The position numbers were made by a program, and so were the translations under genes. A model generated the notes under the pieces. It was not told the DNA's origin, made no database searches, and saw only the letters and a program-made list of their open reading frames with translations. Positions 40,101 through 49,976 of a stretch of DNA of 64,000 nt are shown piece after piece. The stretch's first letter is position 1. Each line of letters starts with the position of its first letter. Origin of the DNA: Paenibacillus tyrphae. GTDB lineage: Bacteria; Bacillota; Bacilli; Paenibacillales; NBRC-103111. The stretch lies in NCBI RefSeq assembly GCF_027925525.1, contig NZ_BSDJ01000002.1:327337-391336 (forward strand), written 5' to 3'.

Positions 40101-43100
40101 GCATACCGCCCGACCATCGCCCGCAGCGCGGTTTCGCTGCGCGCCGACAAGGTCAGCAGCATCGGCCCGCTGTCGGGTGATTTCGGCAGAACCGGCGCCG
40201 TACCGTCGGGAGCATACTCTTCCAGCACCATATGGCAGTTCGTCCCGCTGAATCCGAACGAGCTGATGCCGCATCTTCTCGGAATCCCGTCCGGCTGCCA
40301 GTCTTTCAGCTCTGTATTGGGGTAAACCGGCGATTCCTCGAAGCTGATCTTGCTATTTGGTTGACGGAAATGCACCAAGGGAGCAATTTGTCGATGCTGA
40401 AGCGACAGCACCGCTTTGATCAAACCGGCGATCCCCGCTGCTTCGTATAAATGCCCGATGTTCGTTTTCACCGTGCCGAGGGCGCAAAATTGCTTGCGCT
40501 GCGTTTGTTTGCGGAACGCTTTCGTCAAGCCGTCGATTTCGACGGGATCGCCCAGCTTCGTCCCTGTCCCGTGCGCTTCGATGTACGTGATCGTTTCCGG
40601 ATCGACGCGCGCGCTGCGCCAAGCCTGCGCAATCAGTTCCGCTTGCGACGAGGCGTTCGGAGCGGAGATGCCAACCGTGCTTCCGTCCTGATTGATCGCG
40701 CTCCCTTTAATAACGGCGACAATGTTGTCCCCGTCCTGAACGGCTTTGCGCAGAGGCTTCAGGAGCACGGCCCCGACACCCTCACCCCAACCCGTTCCGT
40801 CCGAATTGTCGTCGAACGCTTTGGCCCGGTCGTCGGAAGATTCCATGCCGATGCCCGCTTTGTGCGGCAGCAGAATGGTCTTGACGCCGCCCGCCAGCGC
40901 CATCTCGCAATCTCCGCCAAGAATCGCCTGGCAAGCGAGATGCACCGCGACAAGCGAAGACGAGCAGGCGGTGTCGACCGTGACCGCAGGCCCTTTCAAA
41001 TCAAGCAGGTAAGCGATGCGGCTCGAAATGATCGACGGCAAGTTGCCGATCACAAAATGAGGCAGCGCTTCCGGCGCAACTTCCGTCAGCAGGCGCTCGT
41101 ATTCGAAGCTCGTTTTGGAAAAGCCGACGTATACGCCGACTTTTTTGCCGGACAACAGAGTTCCGCCATAGCCCGCGTTTTCGAGAGCGCTCCACGCCGT
41201 CTGGAGAAAAAGACGCTGGTTCGGGTCCATCAGCGACGCTTCGCGTGGCGTCAGCCGGAAGAACGAGTAGTCGAACGTATCAATCTCGTCCAAATAGCCG
41301 CCCTCCACCGGTCGAAGATCCCGATCGCCGGTATGCAGATGAGCGATATAAGTCTCGGCGTCCTTCGTTCTTTTTTCGTTGAAGGGCCCGATGCAATCTT
41401 TGCCTTCCGCCAGATTCGCCCAGAACTGCTCCAGCGTATCCGCTTGGGGAAACTTGCCGGCCATGCCGATAATCGCAATATCCCGATCCCTTGGGTCTTC
41501 CGCCTCGGGTTCGTGCTCTGCGAACGCTTCCCGCTCTCCTTCGGCGATATAGGCAGCCAGCTTTGCGATGGTCGGATACGAAAAGAAGTCGGTCACGGCG
41601 ATGTTCACGCCGAGCTGGCTTTCGAGCTGCTCCGCCATTTGCGTCAGCTGCAGCGAATTCGCGCCGAGATCGAAGTAGCTTTCGTCGGTGCCGATGGCAT
41701 CGGTCTGCAAAATTTGCCTGCAGATGTCCAGCAGCTTGCGCTCCGCTTCGTTCTGCGGAATAGCGACGGACCTCGCCTCTTTTTCCTTCTGCAACAGCTC
41801 GGCCAATTGCTCCGAGACCGTTTGAAACTGCCCTGCTTCGTACTCCTGCGCCAGCTTGAAGCGCTGCACCTTGCCGCTCGTCGTTTTTGGGATGCGCCGG
41901 ATCGGTACGATATCGTGAAGCTCCCAGCCACCCCGATAGTTTAGATGCTTTCTCAGCCTTTGGGCGACCGGCACGAAATCCTCGATCTTCTTCGTATGCA
42001 TCACGAAAACGACAATGCGGTCCTGCCGGGCCTCGGCGTCGTGAACGCCGCACACCGCCACCTTGCCAAGCTCCACGCCATCGACTTCCTCGGCGACCCG
42101 CTCGATATCGTGAGGATAAATGTTCTGGCCGTTCACAAAAATAATATCCTTCGCCCGTCCGGTGATGACCAGCCGCCCGCTGTGCATAAAGCCCAGATCG
42201 CCGGTTTTGAGCCAGCCGTCCGTCGCCATCACTTTGGCCGTCGCTTGCGGGTTGTTGTAATAGCCGGCGGTCACATTTTTGCCGCTGATTTGAATGTGCC
42301 CGATCACGTTGTCGGCCAGCATCGTATCGTCATCGCCGCAGATGCGGATCCGGCTGCTTGTCATCGGATAACCGACATCGACGAAGGTTACGCAGCGATT
42401 GTCGGAAGGCTCGATGGGCACGACCGCTTCGCCGATGTTCAGCCTCTCCCGGTTCAAGTGTACGGGAAGCAGCATTTCTTCCAGCGGTGGATGGGAGAGG
42501 GCGACGCAGGCTTCCGCCATCCCATAGACGCACAGCATCGCAGATCTCCGGAGCCCGTGCTTCTCCATGGCATCAAGAAACTGATTGCAAACTTCGAGAG
42601 AAATCGGCTCGGCGCCGTTGTATACGATTCGGATATGCGACAAGTCCCAATCGGCAGCCGTTTCCGGTTTATATTGAGCCAGGAAAAATTTATAGCCGAA
42701 GTTCGGAGAGCAGATTTGGGTCACCCGATGCTCGGACGCCTTTTTCAGCCATAAGGTCGGACGCCGGATAAATAGCGCCGTTGGCATAATTAACTGGTTG
42801 GCATTGGCAATGACACAGGTCAGATGAAAAGCGATCAACCCCAGATCATGCGTTAGAGGCATCCAGCCGAGGTAGCTATCCTGCTCGTCCATGTGCGCCT
42901 CCAACGCGCAATCCCGAATATTGTGAACCAGATTTTCATGCGTCAGCATAACTCCTTTCGGATCACCTGTCGACCCGGAAGAGAACTGAATGAAGGCAAG
43001 CTGCTCCGCTTTGGCCGGATAAATAACCCCTCTATTCTGAGAGGAAAAATCAAGTTTATCCGTAAATAAAACCGTTTGCTTCATCGCTTCGAACGAATGT

Positions 43101-43495
43101 TGCAGTTCGATTTGTCCGGCGTACTTCTCCAGATGGTCCAGCACTTTGGCATCGCTCATCAGATAAGGACGGTTCAGCGTCCCCCATATTTTGAACAGCT
43201 TCATTTTGTGCTCGTCGTTGTTGCCTACCGTGACAGGCACCGGTACGATGCCTCCGAGCAGGCAGCCCCAGAACACCGACAAAAACGTGCGGTTATCGTC
43301 GATCTGCATCAGCAGCTCATCCCCGGGCTTCATGCCGCTGTTCTGCAGTTCGTGCAGCACGCAGAGCGCCCGGTCAAACAAGGTTCCGTAAGACTCGTAC
43401 TCTTCCTGCTGGTCTCCTGAAATGTAAATGATGCCGCTTGTTTCCAGCCTGCTTCGGTCCTGCAAGACGTCGACTAACGTTAGAAACTGATTCAT
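22112..43495 (-). CDS. Giant hybrid FAAL-PKS-aminotransferase-NRPS, predicted beta-amino-fatty-acid lipotripeptide synthetase
   Basis: 7127 codons from the ATG at 43495 (GGAGGGATACG upstream). Domains by residue: FAAL 1-565 ([11 protein letters not shown]); ACP 580-650 (S614); KS 672-1093 (C844, H975, H1015); a KS-AT linker without AT; ACP 1303-1376 (S1337); class-III aminotransferase 1520-1975 (D1780, PLP lysine K1808); C1 2003-2430 (HHLIADG); A remnant 2441-2605; PCP (S2657); C2 2712-3130; A2 3165-3665; PCP (S3715); C3 3770-4195; A3 4218-4705; PCP (S4749); C4 4804-5235; A4 5268-5770; PCP (S5819); epimerase 5868-6310 (HHLVVDG); C5 6341-6780 (HQIIIDG, catalytic His replaced); PCP (S6843); thioesterase 6898-7118 (S6966 in GYSLGG, H7092). 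My reading of the pocket residues is DLKNFGTDVK for A2 (unassigned), DAWTIANICK for A3 (Phe-like) and DVADIGSVDK for A4 (Arg-like), the last converted to D. The front end matches iturin/mycosubtilin synthetases: a fatty acid is activated, extended with malonyl by the FenF partner and aminated at the beta-carbon. No A domain exists for the last module. A phosphopantetheinyl transferase must come from elsewhere. Confidence 0.95.
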   Translation of the reverse strand: MNQFLTLVDVLQDRSRLETSGIIYISGDQQEEYESYGTLFDRALCVLHELQNSGMKPGDELLMQIDDNRTFLSVFWGCLLGGIVPVPVTVGNNDEHKMKLFKIWGTLNRPYLMSDAKVLDHLEKYAGQIELQHSFEAMKQTVLFTDKLDFSSQNRGVIYPAKAEQLAFIQFSSGSTGDPKGVMLTHENLVHNIRDCALEAHMDEQDSYLGWMPLTHDLGLIAFHLTCVIANANQLIMPTALFIRRPTLWLKKASEHRVTQICSPNFGYKFFLAQYKPETAADWDLSHIRIVYNGAEPISLEVCNQFLDAMEKHGLRRSAMLCVYGMAEACVALSHPPLEEMLLPVHLNRERLNIGEAVVPIEPSDNRCVTFVDVGYPMTSSRIRICGDDDTMLADNVIGHIQISGKNVTAGYYNNPQATAKVMATDGWLKTGDLGFMHSGRLVITGRAKDIIFVNGQNIYPHDIERVAEEVDGVELGKVAVCGVHDAEARQDRIVVFVMHTKKIEDFVPVAQRLRKHLNYRGGWELHDIVPIRRIPKTTSGKVQRFKLAQEYEAGQFQTVSEQLAELLQKEKEARSVAIPQNEAERKLLDICRQILQTDAIGTDESYFDLGANSLQLTQMAEQLESQLGVNIAVTDFFSYPTIAKLAAYIAEGEREAFAEHEPEAEDPRDRDIAIIGMAGKFPQADTLEQFWANLAEGKDCIGPFNEKRTKDAETYIAHLHTGDRDLRPVEGGYLDEIDTFDYSFFRLTPREASLMDPNQRLFLQTAWSALENAGYGGTLLSGKKVGVYVGFSKTSFEYERLLTEVAPEALPHFVIGNLPSIISSRIAYLLDLKGPAVTVDTACSSSLVAVHLACQAILGGDCEMALAGGVKTILLPHKAGIGMESSDDRAKAFDDNSDGTGWGEGVGAVLLKPLRKAVQDGDNIVAVIKGSAINQDGSTVGISAPNASSQAELIAQAWRSARVDPETITYIEAHGTGTKLGDPVEIDGLTKAFRKQTQRKQFCALGTVKTNIGHLYEAAGIAGLIKAVLSLQHRQIAPLVHFRQPNSKISFEESPVYPNTELKDWQPDGIPRRCGISSFGFSGTNCHMVLEEYAPDGTAPVLPKSPDSGPMLLTLSARSETALRAMVGRYAELFERRPELDMRSVCFTANTGRSHLTHRIAVTAAGAAELRAKVIRLYSEGFADEGVYRSAAGGTAESPSGGTETGLLRCDTLEGVAQVAQEYIQGAKVDWSLLNADRRYPRVSLPTYPFERKRCWIDVPAARPGRSVTTPALAAIADKAEERVKPMNDHYGTEAVSDLHRQSVTISLMQMIRNVSQLDMDELQPQTHFLELGLDSIILTQVRHGIKDTFGLDIPMYSFFESLTNLELLTDYIAQHTALTQPLVPQVREEGNKVAEVGSAPVAQPSSQGSAPASGYWEAPLAAVETPASAASAGVERIMEQQLRLMSQQLDVLRLHPAPSPAVLREQVALPAPGVVSRQDSLVHADASREVAAASSVTAVRQPESAEAKPFTPFKTIDVKARESLPFRQEKHLRDLIERYTARTRRTKEYTQKYRPVYANNRNVAGFRPVLKEMVYQIVAERAEGSKIWDLDGNEYIDLTMGFGVNLFGHNPDFIRENIEGGLQNGMCVGPMSNLAGQVAEGICKMTGVERIALFNTGTEAVMVALRLARAATGRAKVVLFAGSYHGTFDGVLALGSAGSDPERSAPLAPGILQHMVDDVVVLNYGTEEALAYLRAHAHELAAVLVEPVQSRRPDFQPQAFLTEIRRITAQSGTAFIFDEVITGFRMHPGGAQAWFGIQADLVTYGKVIGGGLPIGIVGGKAAFMDGIDGGFWRFGDDSYPRQEERRTFVAGTFCHHPLAMAAARAVLEKLEQSGGKLQAELNARTAALAAELNDYFVEDNVPMKVVHFGSLFRFVLKGDLEPFFYHMLDKGVYIWEGRNCFLSTAHSESDIRRIVQAVKDSIRELREGGFLPDVPPDGGGPGKRSLPATESRDKGQGAVISLTPEQKQLWFASMSGRSEAQSLHETALFRLRGPLRIDAWSEAVNAVVRRHEALRTYMSGDGETQVVAPEMTIRIRLFDVSDCAVDAQEQRQREWLDRNAEAPFAMSAGEPLFRICLLKKSRDEHIALFTFHHLIADGWSMGVFIQELERIYSAFVRQENWALPAPVAFRDYAAWQRHKLEQQESREAAAYWAALSDRRLPVLELPSLRRGTSVPTSRGGRHTVMLDSRLAKELKAASIRLGSSLFVTLLSAFQLFLHRLTGLQQITVGIPTAGQAQMEAFSLIGNCVNLLPVASEVKPELTFAEYAQTVKSGMNEMEPFQPYSFAALAERGLGQLPAITAVFNMDRLPRLRFHGLDAELLPNPISYSKYELFLNAIEIGSELRLDFDYSADLFPDETIRTWARYYVHLLHSIAQEQTLRISGLALLDGGEIAQKWAAWAALADAEGSYPCVLDAYHQPVPSGTIGELYIVRPSDRSSGNSRGALLRTGEWVHCAEDGKLTSVGKTSRFVRLRGHQVNLQQLEEHVRRTFGLHACALTVRSEADTDTAAELIAYIVADPSHPWEESELKQAMSAALPDYTQPRYVVRMASLPLMSSGEPDWSQLPEPGEGGGFTAASDVHGPDATEETLVRIWKEVLGATSVGRRDNFFQLGGDSLKATVILSRVNKEFQVQIPLGHLFELQTIDELAQYIRGGEKGAYAPIEPIELREAYPVSSSQKRMYVLHQQGDSTTYNISGQLKIEGELDTGRLIEALRQVFGRHESLRTYFVLEDGEIVQKISPDAVLDVQVTRISEEEADETRARFVRPFDLGLAPLFRAELLQFAVDRFMLLVDMHHAVADGFSMAVLLDELLQTYQGRQLAPRNVHYKDYAVWQQNRIAECAFEQQEAYWLSELGGELPVLNMPTDYPRSQLQSFEGDTFSLKLDPELTASLYKLAQESGTTLYMVLLAAYNVLLANYSGQDDIIVGTPVSGRRHADAEAMIGMFVGTLAMRNRPRQELTFGEFLRDVKRQALLAFEHQDYPFDELTEKLGLVRDLSRNPIFDTMFMLQNEAVRMLEAGGLTFESEELNPGVSKFDFSLSVTADQAGLFCTWEYATKLFKPETIRRMAEHYVRVLEGVVAGQELRLSEIDMLTEAEKRQLERVSGETALPYPASGTICERFEQQAARTPERTALVFGGQTISYGELNRQANRLAHRLQTLGVGPDTPVGVCLDRSPELVAGLLAVLKAGGAYVPLDPALPPERLGYMTERAGVKALVTKLAWAEGLAVRPDLAVVCLDDGTAGLEAEPEQNPDSKAGPGHLMYVIFTSGSTGTPKGASVYRSGFENLLQWYTGEFAMTEVDRVLMISSPSFDLTQKNIFAPIVTGGQLVLLPSGPYDAAEVVSLIERHGITLLNGTPSAFYPLLDITASAGYGPIATLRHVFLGGEPIAADRLTAWTASEACRAEVVNTYGPTECTDVTVYGRLTNMPSLVGKPVPIGRPVAGTRVYILNRELGLQPMGLPGELCIAGVQVGGGYVGDAELTADKFVANPYGDELSPVLYRTGDLARYLPDGTIEYLGRIDHQVKLRGYRIEPGEIEAALRECAGVKDAFVMTREDQPGDVRLVAYAVPEEEAKEQAASGSGLPALWRSELRRKLPDYMVPTAIVVMAELPLSPNGKVDRKALPAPEVGLVTDAEYVAPRTPVEAELSELWKEVLGLSAAVGVKDNFFDLGGHSLRATTLGAKIHQSLNVSLSLRQMFQHPTLELMAQAIEQLQPSPYGNIPVAGQQVTYPLSSAQKRLYILSQLEGAATSYNMPGELRMEGELDATRLEAAFRGLLRRHATLRTTFELDADGEPVQRIAETADFTLERIRVSGEAEAEAAMAGFIRPFDLGKAPLLRAALVEEASQRHRLLFDMHHLISDGVSMNILLEELAQLYEGSELPALRIQYKDYAVWQQADSDSERMSKQEAYWLEQLGGELPILELPTDYARPSARSFSGGTLSFAIDSRQTDGLKRLGSQTGATLFMMLLAAYTTLLSKYSGQEDMIVGTPIAGRPHADLQPMIGMFAGTLALRSCPAGEKTFLDYLQEVKELALRAYENQDYPFETLVEKLNVKRDLSRNPVFDTMFVLQNTETVAPGFTSLRVSPHESEHPIVKFDLTFTAAEEAGGIAFSIEYGDRLFKRETISRMARHFIQLIEEMIQTPEAKLSSLNILTVHELAQILETFNETALPYPADMTIHGLFERQAALTPDRIAVVFEDRQLTYRELDERANRLARTLLAKGVEAEQLVAIMTERSLDMVTAVLGVMKAGGAYVPVDPEYPEERIRYMLGDSGARLLLTQSHLRDRTAFGGELLLLDDERSYSGDGSSPGVAVGPHQLAYVIYTSGTTGKPKGVMVEHQGVCNNKLFFEQSLHITTKDRIVQFASFSFDASCWEMTMGLLTGAALYVPDAFVIADYRLFEQYVRDHGITVATLPPTYAVYLDPEHMPELRTLITAGSASTSELVQQWKDHVRYFNNYGPTEDSICSTAWSYTDHTPMEKTVPIGWPIPNHQVFILSAHNALVPVGVVGELCVAGIGLARGYLNRPDLTADKFMPVPFAPERRMYRTGDLARWLPDGSIEYLGRIDHQVKIRGYRIELGEIEAQLLKVAAVQEAIVLARTDETGQTYLCAYFTADGEQAAGALRSELARELPGYMVPSFFVQLEEMPLTPNGKIDSQALPAPEGIVPTGAEYAAPRTPVEAKLAELWQEVLGLPSVGIRDNFFELGGHSLRAMRLAAHIQKELHVNVPLQDVFATPTIEQLAAVIEGLRQQTFTAIPVAPVQSHYPVASAQKRLYVLQQFEGGETSYNMPGVMLLEGALDRERFEEAFRGLIRRHETLRTGFELVDGEPFQRVYPESEVEFAVDYAKSSVGETDTLDSIRRFVRPFDLRQPPLLRVGLIRLDQDKPVVNQEPERHLLLFDMHHIVSDGVSMGILVNEFGRLYGGETLPTLRIQYKDYAAWQQAELSGQRMSRLEAYWLNVFQGELPVLDMPTDYARPAVQRFEGGLVPFALGSQRSDALRKLASATGTTLYMVLLAAYTALLYKYTGQEDIVVGTPVAGRTHADVDGLIGMFVGTLALRSYPAGEKTFLDYLQEVKGMTLQAFEHQDYPFEALVEKVGVTRDLSRHALFDTMFDMQHEVAEQRTVHGLELKPYEMESKTAKFDLSFQITEEEAGTLTGGIEYASSLYSVDTVRRMAGHFTQLIDGIVVAPEAKLSSFEIVTPEEKALLTGAPADGGVGAAACGWQEKTIHQLLEEEAERTPDQVAVICEDERLTYHELNEQANRLARTLRGKGVQPDQTVGIMAERSLAMVVGMFGILKAGAAYVPIDPDYPEERIRYMLEDSGAQLLLLTHRRLQERAADAADKVLFLDTAEVYEADGTNLVPEAQPHHLAYVIYTSGTTGKPKGVMIEHRQVIALSEAWRQEYRLREEPVRLLQWASFSFDVFTADIVRSLLNGGQLIVCPGYARHDPEAIYGLLRQHRVTMFDATPALVIPLMNDVYEHGRDIGFLKTLIVGSDQCPVGDFQQLNDRFGASMRIVNSYGVTEACVDSSYYVQQTGDVGSHPYPYAYRSLPIGKPYPGVRMYVLSAAMALQPAGVPGELYIGGRGVARGYLNRPELTAEKFVDDPFEPGGRMYRTGDAARWLPDGNIEYLGRLDDQVKIRGFRIELGEVEAQLLKTESVQEAVVIAWEDEAGQKQLCAYVVSDRELAIGELRKALSQTLPEYMIPSYFVQLPQLPLTPNGKVDRKALPAPKESMTADTDYVAPRTAVEQVLASVWQAVLGIEKVGVNDRFFALGGDSIKAIQVSAKLHQAGYKVEMRHLFAYPAIAELSAHVKPVTRMADQGEVKGRAPLTPIQAWFFRQNNTAPHHYNQAIMLYREQGYDEAALRKTVRKLAEHHDALRTVFRRTEGGYAAWTRGIAEGELYTLEVMDFQKAADNVAQAIEAKANDIQSSIELVSGPLMKLGLFRCTDGDHLLIVIHHLVVDGVSWRILLEDLASGYEQVVSGQAIRLPEKTDAFRTWAEKLAGYANSPALEAERAYWQQLEQSESKPLPRDFAQAGQEQAYGLMRDSETVTVQWTREETELLLKQAHRAYNTDINDLLLTALGMAVYRWTGSERVWIGLEGHGRESILPDIDITRTVGWFTSEYPIVLEMGAGGGSDTLAYRIKRVKDSLRQIPNKGIGYGILKYLSEVSEDVRYAAKPEISFNYLGQFDQDLTHNTLQVSPFACGSEISGHTERSHALDISGSIAGGELAFTVSYSGKQYRRETMERLAGLLHTSLQDIIAHCAAKERPELTPSDVVFKGLAVTERLRRIGEIESVYPLTPMQQGILYHRLLDPESETHLGQTAFTVRGSLDIRAFKQSLDAIVQRHDALRTNFYNGWAGQPLQVVLRSKPADFVYEDVRRLGESEQEAHIETLAKADKARGFELSEESLLRVSILRTGDETYRLLWCFHQIIIDGRDMARMIEEVFAAYSAYRKQARPELGAATPYRRYIEWLEGQEFAAASAYWSHYLAGYRHQTVLPRVQVQGQQPAGYAAERLTSNLGKRRTRELRNTAKRHQVTVNTLLQTAWGLLLQAYNGTDDVVFGTVVPVRPAHVPGMETMIGVCRNTIPIRIRSGVGATVADVLRRVQEQEAASEKYAMHPLYNIQALSAPKRELMNHILVFETDSPPSVAAEAAAKAAGLEMTGFRSEGQTSYDLTVIMQAGDDMRIRFDYNARVYEREAMERLQAHWLRIVKQLAANPDMRVQELQLLSPAEQEQMQAGMEMILHSPCTEGSANALAEYVAPRTPVEAKLAELWQEVLGAPRIGVKDHFFELGGHSITAMQLTEKVNSVMGAELSLRAVIASPTIEEMAKLLTSGLAQDEGDRPMKLNDRGRMNVFCFPPSAGYGLVYSEMARMLENQYVVYAFDFIEGWRDEEELLNRYVDAIVSVQREAPYVLIGYSLGGSLAYQVAKMMERRGYAVSDILLLDADRRDGTKKLSGEELERGVDAMLEIVSERNASFLANRDDWEKARSKILAYGTYSGQLINDGVVRANLHAFITEMEAARAEDWSEATTEEVVEYALIGGHLDIFEPANIEHNVQAIRLVLQDIVRGATLAADSVR

Positions 43496-43520
43496 CGTAT
43501 CCCTCCGCAACGATATGAAG

Positions 43521-44699
43521 TTAATGAGAATCCCCTTTTCCTCCTGGCCCCCGCTTGGTCTGCAGTACAAGATTCATGCAATCCAATGCTTCCTTTTTGT
43601 GCGCACGGCCCTGAGCTCCTGTGATACCGCTTTCTTTTGCGCTTTGCAGCATTTCTTTCAGTATGCGCACAGGCTGAATCACGCCGCTGCGGTATTCCTC
43701 CTCGTTCCAATTGGCATTGGGTGCGGTTACCGCTTCCGACAGACAGTCGGCTATAAAAACGTGAAGCGGAAACTGCTGGGCCAGTTGGACAGCGTCCTCT
43801 TCCCGCTCGAAAGCGAACGTCCGGATCTTATCGGTCATATCCTTCGCCAAATTTTTCAAGACGGACCGCGGACCTAATTCGACGGCAAGCTCCACCTTCT
43901 GCTCCTCCAAATACCGCATCGTTTGCAGCCATTTGACAGGATGCGTCATCTGTAAAATCAAGCCGTCCCGGATTTGCTCCGCATGGGCGTACGGCAGCGC
44001 CGTCACGTTGGATATGACCGGCCATCGACTTTCCCAAAACGTAAACTTTCGCATAACGCCCGACAAACGCTCCGCAGCTTGCAACATCAGCGAACTGTGA
44101 AACGGACCGCTGACCTGCAAACGGGTAACTTGAGCGCCTCTCAGCTCCGCTGCGATCGTTACCCGTGCAACGGCCGCTTGATGGCCTGTCAGCACATACT
44201 GCCGTGGGGAATTGTAGCAACCGATGGCAACGGGCTGATCCGGCGACGAATGCTTTTCGCACAAAGCTTCCAGCGTCTCAAGCTCCACGCCCCGCACGGC
44301 GGCCATTTCGCCTATACCGGCATCGGCGGCCTCCTGCATAGCAATTCCCCGCTGCCGCACCAGACGCAAGGCGTCCGCAAACGAAAGAACGCCGCTGCTC
44401 ACCAGCGCGGAATATTCCCCGAGACTGTGTCCGGCGGAAAACGCGGGGACGATGCCAATCTCTTGCCTGTACTGTTCCAAGGCCATGACGCTTACCGTCA
44501 GCAGAGCCGGCTGCGTATGCTCTGTTCTCGACAGGTTGGCGTCGCTGCCTTCGGTACAGATCGACTTCAAGTCATACCCGAGGATGTCGTTCGCTTCCTC
44601 GAACCATCGGTCGGCACCTTGAAATTTTTGGGACCAAACCTTGCCCATCCCTTCGTATTGGGACCCTTGACCTGGAAATAATAAGGCGACACGCTTCAT
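43521..44699 (-). CDS. fenF: Malonyl-CoA:ACP transacylase acting in trans (FenF/ItuD-like)
   Basis: About 392 residues from the ATG at 44699 (GGAAAGGGG upstream). The start [14 protein letters not shown], the nucleophile motif GHSLGEYSA and the later GPFHSSLM histidine region are those of FabD-type acyltransferases. The C-terminal extension of some 80 residues beyond FabD length also occurs in iturin-family enzymes. The KS module of the next gene has no AT, so this enzyme should load malonyl onto its carrier domain. The gap to the synthetase gene is 25 bases, so the two form one operon. Confidence 0.93.
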   Translation of the reverse strand: MKRVALLFPGQGSQYEGMGKVWSQKFQGADRWFEEANDILGYDLKSICTEGSDANLSRTEHTQPALLTVSVMALEQYRQEIGIVPAFSAGHSLGEYSALVSSGVLSFADALRLVRQRGIAMQEAADAGIGEMAAVRGVELETLEALCEKHSSPDQPVAIGCYNSPRQYVLTGHQAAVARVTIAAELRGAQVTRLQVSGPFHSSLMLQAAERLSGVMRKFTFWESRWPVISNVTALPYAHAEQIRDGLILQMTHPVKWLQTMRYLEEQKVELAVELGPRSVLKNLAKDMTDKIRTFAFEREEDAVQLAQQFPLHVFIADCLSEAVTAPNANWNEEEYRSGVIQPVRILKEMLQSAKESGITGAQGRAHKKEALDCMNLVLQTKRGPGGKGDSH

Positions 44700-44935
44700 G
44701 TCTAACCCCTTTCCGAGCACCGACATATGAACCATGGAATGTTTCCATATGAAGCTGTTAACCGAATCGTAAGATGAGTGATTTGCAAATGGAAACGAAA
44801 TAGGAAATGCAGTACGTAGAAGTCGCGAAGCTGAGGAGTGAATTTTGGAGGATGCATGTTTTCAATTCAAAACCATTAATTGCCATTAAATCTTGATTCA
44901 TGTAATTATTAAATATATTACATATTTTATGATAG
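44700..44935 (-). promoter_or_regulatory. Long 5' leader of the lipopeptide operon
   Basis: Roughly 230 bases separate the predicted transcription start from the fenF ATG. The leader is AT-rich at its 5' end. A 47-codon frame inside it has no ribosome-binding site and is probably not translated. No known riboswitch fold was recognised. Confidence 0.45.
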
Positions 44936-44963
44936 ATTATAAGATAGAGCACAAAGATGTCAA
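44936..44963 (-). promoter_or_regulatory. Consensus sigma-A promoter of the lipopeptide operon
   Basis: On the minus strand TTGACA and TATAAT, both perfect matches, are separated by 16 bases. A perfect ten-base palindrome GAATTAATTC lies about 20 bases further upstream (44984-44993) in a very AT-rich stretch and may bind a regulator. Confidence 0.75.
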
Positions 44964-45035
44964 CCCAATTAATTACATATTAAGAATTAATTCATAAATA
45001 ATTTAGGCAACGTAACCGCCGGAAGGACAGTTACG

Positions 45036-45911
45036 TCAGCTTCTGAAATAATCGATGACAAAATCGCGGAACCGCTCCGCCGCAGGCGACAGGTAGCGTC
45101 CTTCGATCCAGCCGATGCCGATCACCCGGCGGCACTCGGGCCAACGTACGCGCAGGAATGAAATGTTGGCGCGTTCGATTCCTTTCGTGTCGGGGATGAC
45201 GGCAACGCCAAGCCCGGCCGCGACGAGCCCGGCGATCGTATGGACCTCGTCCCCTTCGAACCGGATATCGGGAGCGATTCCAGCCTCTTCGAACAGCTTG
45301 TCGGTAATTTTTCGCAGTCCGTAGCCTTTCTTGAACGAAATCAACGGCTCGCTGCGTATGTCCTCCAACAGAACGGATTCGGAAGCGGCGAGCGGGTGAT
45401 TTTTCGGAACGATAACAAACAACTCTTCATTCCATAACGAGACCCATTGCATGTGCTTCGTTTCTTGCGGGGCAGCCATACAAAGGTCGATCGCCCCTGC
45501 CGATAGCTGATCCAGAAGGAACTGGGTGCTGTTTTGATGCAGCTGAAAATGAATCTGCGGGTAAGCCGAGCGAAAGGACCGGATGACATCCGGAATCGAG
45601 TGGACGCCGAGGGTATGAAGAAATCCCAAGGATACCTCCCCATGCTCCGGATGAATCAAATCCTCCAGCTCCCGCTTGCCCTCTTGATATTCGTTCATGA
45701 TCCGGTTGACGCGGTTCAAAAACAGGCGTCCATACCGGTTGAGCACGATTGCGCGGCCGTTGCGCTCAAAGAGCGGGACGCCGAGTTCTTTCTCCAGCCG
45801 GGCAATCGAGCGACTTAAAGCCGGTTGGGTAATACATAACGTCTGCGCCGCCAAGGTCATATGCTGCAATCGGGCAACCGTATGAAAATACTCAAGCTGC
45901 TGCCATTCCAT
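45036..45911 (-). CDS. LysR-family regulator
   Basis: About 291 residues from the ATG at 45911 (GGAGGGATCGGA upstream). N-terminal winged helix: LEYFHTVARLQHMTLAAQTL and ITQPALSRSIARLEKELGVP. The C-terminal substrate-binding domain resembles CysL/GltC types. It is divergent from the MFS gene and the two probably form a regulator-exporter pair. It is also the gene just upstream of the lipopeptide operon and read in the same direction, but a hairpin (CGTAACTG / CGGTTACG near 45010-45035) and a separate promoter lie between. Confidence 0.9.
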   Translation of the reverse strand: MEWQQLEYFHTVARLQHMTLAAQTLCITQPALSRSIARLEKELGVPLFERNGRAIVLNRYGRLFLNRVNRIMNEYQEGKRELEDLIHPEHGEVSLGFLHTLGVHSIPDVIRSFRSAYPQIHFQLHQNSTQFLLDQLSAGAIDLCMAAPQETKHMQWVSLWNEELFVIVPKNHPLAASESVLLEDIRSEPLISFKKGYGLRKITDKLFEEAGIAPDIRFEGDEVHTIAGLVAAGLGVAVIPDTKGIERANISFLRVRWPECRRVIGIGWIEGRYLSPAAERFRDFVIDYFRS

Positions 45912-45996
45912 TCCGATCCCTCCGTCTCTTATTACACATACAACATCATTATAATAAAAACAATGCATTAGACAGCGCTTCTTGTCAATCCTATAC

Positions 45997-46013
45997 TTGA
46001 ATTGTCAATTCAA
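45997..46013. promoter_or_regulatory. 17-base perfect dyad before the MFS gene
   Basis: TTGAATTGTCAATTCAA has two perfect eight-base arms around one T, 20 bases before the MFS start codon. It is a good candidate operator in the divergent LysR/MFS region. Confidence 0.55.
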
Positions 46014-46032
46014 CGGATGGAGGCGCCATAAG

Positions 46033-47238
46033 ATGAACTATCTCGAACTCGGAAGCCCGGCGCATCGGAAGGCTTCGGTCAGCATGCTGCTGGGGAGCAT
46101 CGTCACGTTTGCCATATTATACAGTCCGCAGCCGCTCATCCGTTTATTTTCGCAGCAGTATCAAGTTTCGCCGGCCACCGCCAGCGCTTCGATCTCGTTA
46201 ACGACCATCGCCTTGGGGATGAGCTTGCTGTTTTTCACGGTCGTCTCCAATATCTGGGGTCGAAAAGGAATCATGAGCCTCTCGCTGCTGCTCACTTCGA
46301 TATTCGCCATCGCTTCGGCCTTTATTCATGATTTTCAGGCTTTCCTCGTGTTCCGGTTTCTGGAGGGCATCAGCATCGCAGGCTTTCCGTCGATCGCCAT
46401 GACTTATTTGAATGAGGAATTTTCTCCCCGGGCTATCGGGAGAGTAATCGGGGTCTATGTGGCGGGAACGGCCATAGGCGGTTTCATAGGCCGGATTATC
46501 ATCGGAGGATTGACCGATCTCTTCAATTGGCAGTTCGCCATGCTCATGATGGGAATCGTCAGCTTGCTGCTCAGTTTGTGGTTCTGGTTCTATCTCCCGG
46601 CCTCCGGCAACTTTACCCCGAGCAAAACGTCCGTGCGGCAATGGCTTGCCGGGATGCGGGCCAGTCTGGCAGATAAAAATCTGCTATCCATGTTTATTAC
46701 GGGCTTTCTGCTGATGGGCGGTTATATCTCGGTATTGAACTATATCGGTTACCCGCTTACGCAAGCACCGTATCATGTCAGCCAAACGATTTTCGGCTTT
46801 TTGTTCGTAGTCAATCTGGTAGGGACCTGGAGTTCGATCTGGTTCGGGAAGCTGGCGGACCGCTATTCCCGAAGACGGGTTATCGGCCTTGCGATCGCCA
46901 TTTTTATTCTGGGCGCGCTGATGACGTTAAGCAGCCTTCTTGCCGTCAAGGTATTGGGGGTTGCGGTCGTCGCGTTCGGCTTTTTTGCCGGTCATTCGGT
47001 GGCGAGCGGCTGGGTAGGCATATTGGCGGTAAAAGATTTCAAAGCGCAGGCCTCTTCCTTTTACCTGCTGTTTTATTATGCGGGATCGAGCTTGGTCGGC
47101 TGGTCGGGCGGCTTCTTTCTGAACCGGTTCGGCTGGGACGGTCTGGTTTATTATACCTGCACCTTGCTGGCGGTCTCGATTCTGGTCTCATCGCGAGTGA
47201 AGCCGCAAGCAGAAAAGAGGGGGCTCTCCCCCTCTTGA
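46033..47238 (+). CDS. MFS transporter (YnfM-like arabinose/drug efflux type)
   Basis: About 401 residues from the ATG at 46033 (GGAGG nine bases upstream), twelve membrane segments, motif A-like NIWGRKGIMSLSLLL and GKLADRYSRRRVIGLA in the two halves. The family includes YnfM/YgaY exporters that are often controlled by a divergent LysR gene, as here. It could export the lipopeptide made next door, but nothing in the sequence shows that. It ends in a GC-rich hairpin overlapping its stop. Confidence 0.88.
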   Translation: MNYLELGSPAHRKASVSMLLGSIVTFAILYSPQPLIRLFSQQYQVSPATASASISLTTIALGMSLLFFTVVSNIWGRKGIMSLSLLLTSIFAIASAFIHDFQAFLVFRFLEGISIAGFPSIAMTYLNEEFSPRAIGRVIGVYVAGTAIGGFIGRIIIGGLTDLFNWQFAMLMMGIVSLLLSLWFWFYLPASGNFTPSKTSVRQWLAGMRASLADKNLLSMFITGFLLMGGYISVLNYIGYPLTQAPYHVSQTIFGFLFVVNLVGTWSSIWFGKLADRYSRRRVIGLAIAIFILGALMTLSSLLAVKVLGVAVVAFGFFAGHSVASGWVGILAVKDFKAQASSFYLLFYYAGSSLVGWSGGFFLNRFGWDGLVYYTCTLLAVSILVSSRVKPQAEKRGLSPS

Positions 47239-47244
47239 ACGATC

Positions 47245-47805
47245 CTACCATACAACAAGCTTAGCTTCCGCCGGCGTGCGGGTTTTCGGCTTGGGGACTT
47301 TATCGAAATACCCCATGTGCAGGATGCCGACGATCCGTTCGCCTTCGCGGACGCCCAGTCCGCTGCGAAACACAGGAGAATGAATAAAGTCAACCGTCGA
47401 CCAGATCATCCCGAGCTTTTGCTCCCACCCGAGCAGCTGCATATTTTGCATCAGGCAGCAGACGGCGGCGAAATCTTCATCTCTTTTATGCTCGTTTTTA
47501 TCTTCCGTCATGACGACAATCAGATTGGCCGGAATTTCGGCCAGCTTTTTTCGCATCACTTCTTTTAATTTGGACGGCAGCAGCTTAACCCGTTTCAAGT
47601 GGGCGGAGGCTTCAAGCGTAAGGGCGGCCAGCTTTTCCCTTCCCTCGGCGCTTCCCACATAAATAAACCGCCAAGGCTCCCGGAGGCCGTGATTGGGCGC
47701 CCATACCGCATCATTCAGCAACTGCAGAACCAGATCCTGGGGAACAGGGGTTTGGTTGAACGTCCGGATACTTCTTCTCTCCCTGATCGTTTGGGCGATG
47801 CTCAT
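47245..47805 (-). CDS. Nitroreductase-family protein (YdjA/YfhC-like)
   Basis: 186 residues from an ATG with GGAGACAGG upstream. The FMN-binding start (IRERRSIRTFNQTPVP) and the middle (APNHGLREPWRFIYVG) fit small NAD(P)H:FMN nitroreductases. It converges on the MFS gene. Substrates of this family are rarely known. Confidence 0.88.
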   Translation of the reverse strand: MSIAQTIRERRSIRTFNQTPVPQDLVLQLLNDAVWAPNHGLREPWRFIYVGSAEGREKLAALTLEASAHLKRVKLLPSKLKEVMRKKLAEIPANLIVVMTEDKNEHKRDEDFAAVCCLMQNMQLLGWEQKLGMIWSTVDFIHSPVFRSGLGVREGERIVGILHMGYFDKVPKPKTRTPAEAKLVVW

Positions 47806-47868
47806 GGCGCCTGTCTCCTTTACTGTGCCGATGAGACAATCGGCATGTCAGATGTTATGGTTAACCGC

Positions 47869-48354
47869 TCAGAAATCCCATTCCAGCAAATCCTGCAACA
47901 GCTCCCGGGCAAAGGTCAATTGCTCCGGCGTATATTTATCCAATAAGTGCATAAACCGCTGTTCGATCTCGCGATGTACCCGGTCATGAATTTTGTACAG
48001 CTTCTGGCCTTTGGCCGTTAAGCGGAAATAAACTTCTTTCTTATTGTCATGAAGCTGCTGTTTTTTGATCAAATCCATGGCTAGCAGCTTTTGGGTAATC
48101 CGCGTGACGGAACCTTTCGTCAAATCGGTTTTCTCCGAAATCGTCGTCACGTTGATGGGCCCATGATCCCCAATACAGGCGATCAGGTGAACCTCGGACA
48201 GATTGAGATCCAACTTCTGGTCCAGCTCGAATTCCACCTTCCGCTTCTCTTCTCCGAATCGGACGGCAAATTTGCTGTCTCTCGTCTCCTGCTGCGTGAT
48301 AAGTTCTAGGAAAAGCTTGAAAATCCACTGCTTGTTAAGCTCGGCTTTGGACAT
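47869..48354 (-). CDS. MarR-family repressor
   Basis: 161 residues from an ATG with GAGGAGA upstream. The winged helix-turn-helix is clear (INVTTISEKTDLTKGSVTRI; the wing carries HDNKKEVYFRLT). The promoter just upstream (TTGTTT-18-TATAAT) is covered by a dyad that recurs twice before the neighbouring monooxygenase gene, so this protein very likely represses both. Confidence 0.9.
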   Translation of the reverse strand: MSKAELNKQWIFKLFLELITQQETRDSKFAVRFGEEKRKVEFELDQKLDLNLSEVHLIACIGDHGPINVTTISEKTDLTKGSVTRITQKLLAMDLIKKQQLHDNKKEVYFRLTAKGQKLYKIHDRVHREIEQRFMHLLDKYTPEQLTFARELLQDLLEWDF

Positions 48355-48401
48355 CGGTTTAGGGTCTCCTCTTCGCGCATCATCTCCTTCTTATTATACA
48401 C

Positions 48402-48425
48402 CGATTGTTTCTCACAAAACAATCG
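48402..48425. promoter_or_regulatory. MarR operator at its own promoter
   Basis: The near-perfect dyad ATTGTTTCTCACAAAACAAT covers the -35 and spacer of the marR promoter. The same motif recurs at 49977-49995 and 50005-50022. Confidence 0.7.
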
Positions 48426-48429
48426 TGTT

Positions 48430-49938
48430 TTACATAGGACGGCTTCCGCACCAGCGGGCAATTCCCCGCTTGACGGCTTCCAACGGCTGCGGCTCCGATC
48501 GGGGAACCGCCCACGCCATATATCCGTCCGGGCGAATCAGCGCCGTATGCACGTCTTCCCATTCGGCCTCCTTCCCGGCGGTCGAGGCGTGAACGACCCG
48601 GACATGCCCGTACTCCTCCCGAGGGACAACGTCGTTCAACTGGTCATCGGAAGCGAGATGGAGCAGGACGAAGCAGCCGGAGTGAAACAGTTCATAAGCA
48701 TTCAGAACGGCACCGCTGTCCAGCCGCAGCTTCAATTCCGTAAAGCGGCGTCCGTTCAACGCGTGCGGCAACGCATCCTCATCCGGCGCATACCGGACAG
48801 CGAACGCCCCGATCCGGGCAGCTACCTCCTTATTCGCCTCGGGAATGCGAAGCAAGTCGGACAGCAGGCTGCGCAGTTCAATCATTCTCGGCGAAAATTC
48901 AAGTCCCATCAACAGTGTTTGCGCCTGAGTATTGCGAAGCAGCGCCGTATTCACGGGGAATCGTTCCGCATGGTAGCTGTCCAGAAGCCACGCGGGAGCC
49001 CGCCCCTTCAGTTCTGCCGCCAGCTTCCAGCCAAGGTTCACCGCTTCCTGCAGCCCTACGTTCAACCCCTGACCGCCGGCCGGGAAATGAATATGCGCCG
49101 CATCCCCCGCAAGAAAAATCCGTCCCTTCCGGTAACGCTTCGCTTGACGAGTCGCATTGCCGAAGCGGGACAACCAGTACGGCTCGGAAATGCCCAGATC
49201 GCTTCCGAGAATACGCACCAGCCCCGAACGCAGCTCCTCCAGCGTTACCGGCTCTTCCTTCGGCACCTTCATCCTCGTGGGATCGATCATCACAATCCGA
49301 TGGAGCCGGTCCGTCACGGGGAGAATCATGACCAGCCCGTGCTCGGTGAAGCGGGTAAGCACTTTCGTTTCCGGAGGATACGCCAGAACGACGTCTCCGA
49401 GCATCGCGGTGAAGGTCGCGTCCGTACCTTCGAACGGGATGCCAGCCTGCTTGCGGACAAGGCTGCCTGCCCCGTCTGCGCCGACAACATACGCTGCGGT
49501 CAGTACGGCTTCCCCTTTCGGACCAACGGCAGTAATCTCCACGCCTTGCGCATCCTGGCGCACCGACACCACCTCCGTCTCCCGCCGAATTTCCACGCCG
49601 AGACTTTGCGCCCACGCTTCCAGCACTTTCTCGGTATCGTGCTGCGGAATATACAGCGTGTAGTTGGAGGCAGAATGAAATAACGAAAAATCCAATTTGG
49701 TATCCAGCGCCGCATAATGCCCTATCGGAAGCAGCTTTCCGATACTCACCAGCTTCGTTTTCAAGCCGCGCAAATCGAACAGCTCAAGCGAGCGGGGATG
49801 GAGATTCAGCGCCCGGGAATACGGCATCGTTTCCTTCAAGCGCTCAAGCAAGCATACCTTTACTCCGGCCAAAGCCAGCTCCCCGGCTAGCATCATGCCG
49901 ACCGGACCTCCGCCGACAACGATCACTTCATAATCCAT
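48430..49938 (-). CDS. FAD-dependent class A monooxygenase (aromatic hydroxylase type)
   Basis: About 502 residues from the ATG at 49938 (AAAAGGAGAGG upstream). Dinucleotide-binding start VIVVGGGPVGMMLAGELALA; the DG motif in YVVGADGAGSLVRKQAG; FAD ribityl motif IFLAGDAAHIHFPAGGQGLN. These define the family of PheA/MhpA/TetX-like hydroxylases. A C-terminal thioredoxin-like segment is typical of phenol hydroxylase relatives. The gene follows two MarR operators and lies just upstream of the marR gene, an inducible detoxification or aromatic-degradation unit. Substrate unknown. Confidence 0.9.
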   Translation of the reverse strand: MDYEVIVVGGGPVGMMLAGELALAGVKVCLLERLKETMPYSRALNLHPRSLELFDLRGLKTKLVSIGKLLPIGHYAALDTKLDFSLFHSASNYTLYIPQHDTEKVLEAWAQSLGVEIRRETEVVSVRQDAQGVEITAVGPKGEAVLTAAYVVGADGAGSLVRKQAGIPFEGTDATFTAMLGDVVLAYPPETKVLTRFTEHGLVMILPVTDRLHRIVMIDPTRMKVPKEEPVTLEELRSGLVRILGSDLGISEPYWLSRFGNATRQAKRYRKGRIFLAGDAAHIHFPAGGQGLNVGLQEAVNLGWKLAAELKGRAPAWLLDSYHAERFPVNTALLRNTQAQTLLMGLEFSPRMIELRSLLSDLLRIPEANKEVAARIGAFAVRYAPDEDALPHALNGRRFTELKLRLDSGAVLNAYELFHSGCFVLLHLASDDQLNDVVPREEYGHVRVVHASTAGKEAEWEDVHTALIRPDGYMAWAVPRSEPQPLEAVKRGIARWCGSRPM

Positions 49939-49976
49939 TCGTATCCTCTCCTTTTCTCCAATTACCGTTACGTTTT

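Noticed and set aside
35895..41944. Long rightward frames inside the synthetase gene (448, 477 and 497 codons among them)
   Set aside because: They lie antisense to a continuous, well-matched megasynthetase frame, lack ribosome-binding sites and show only mirror composition of GC-rich codons.
22112..43495. Standard iturin, fengycin or fusaricidin synthetase
   Set aside because: The starter end is iturin-like, but three A domains, the Phe-like and Arg-like codes and the single-protein layout with TE do not fit any of these.
44758..44952. 64-codon ORF in the lipopeptide operon leader
   Set aside because: Its start lies upstream of the predicted transcription start, and no internal start has a ribosome-binding site.
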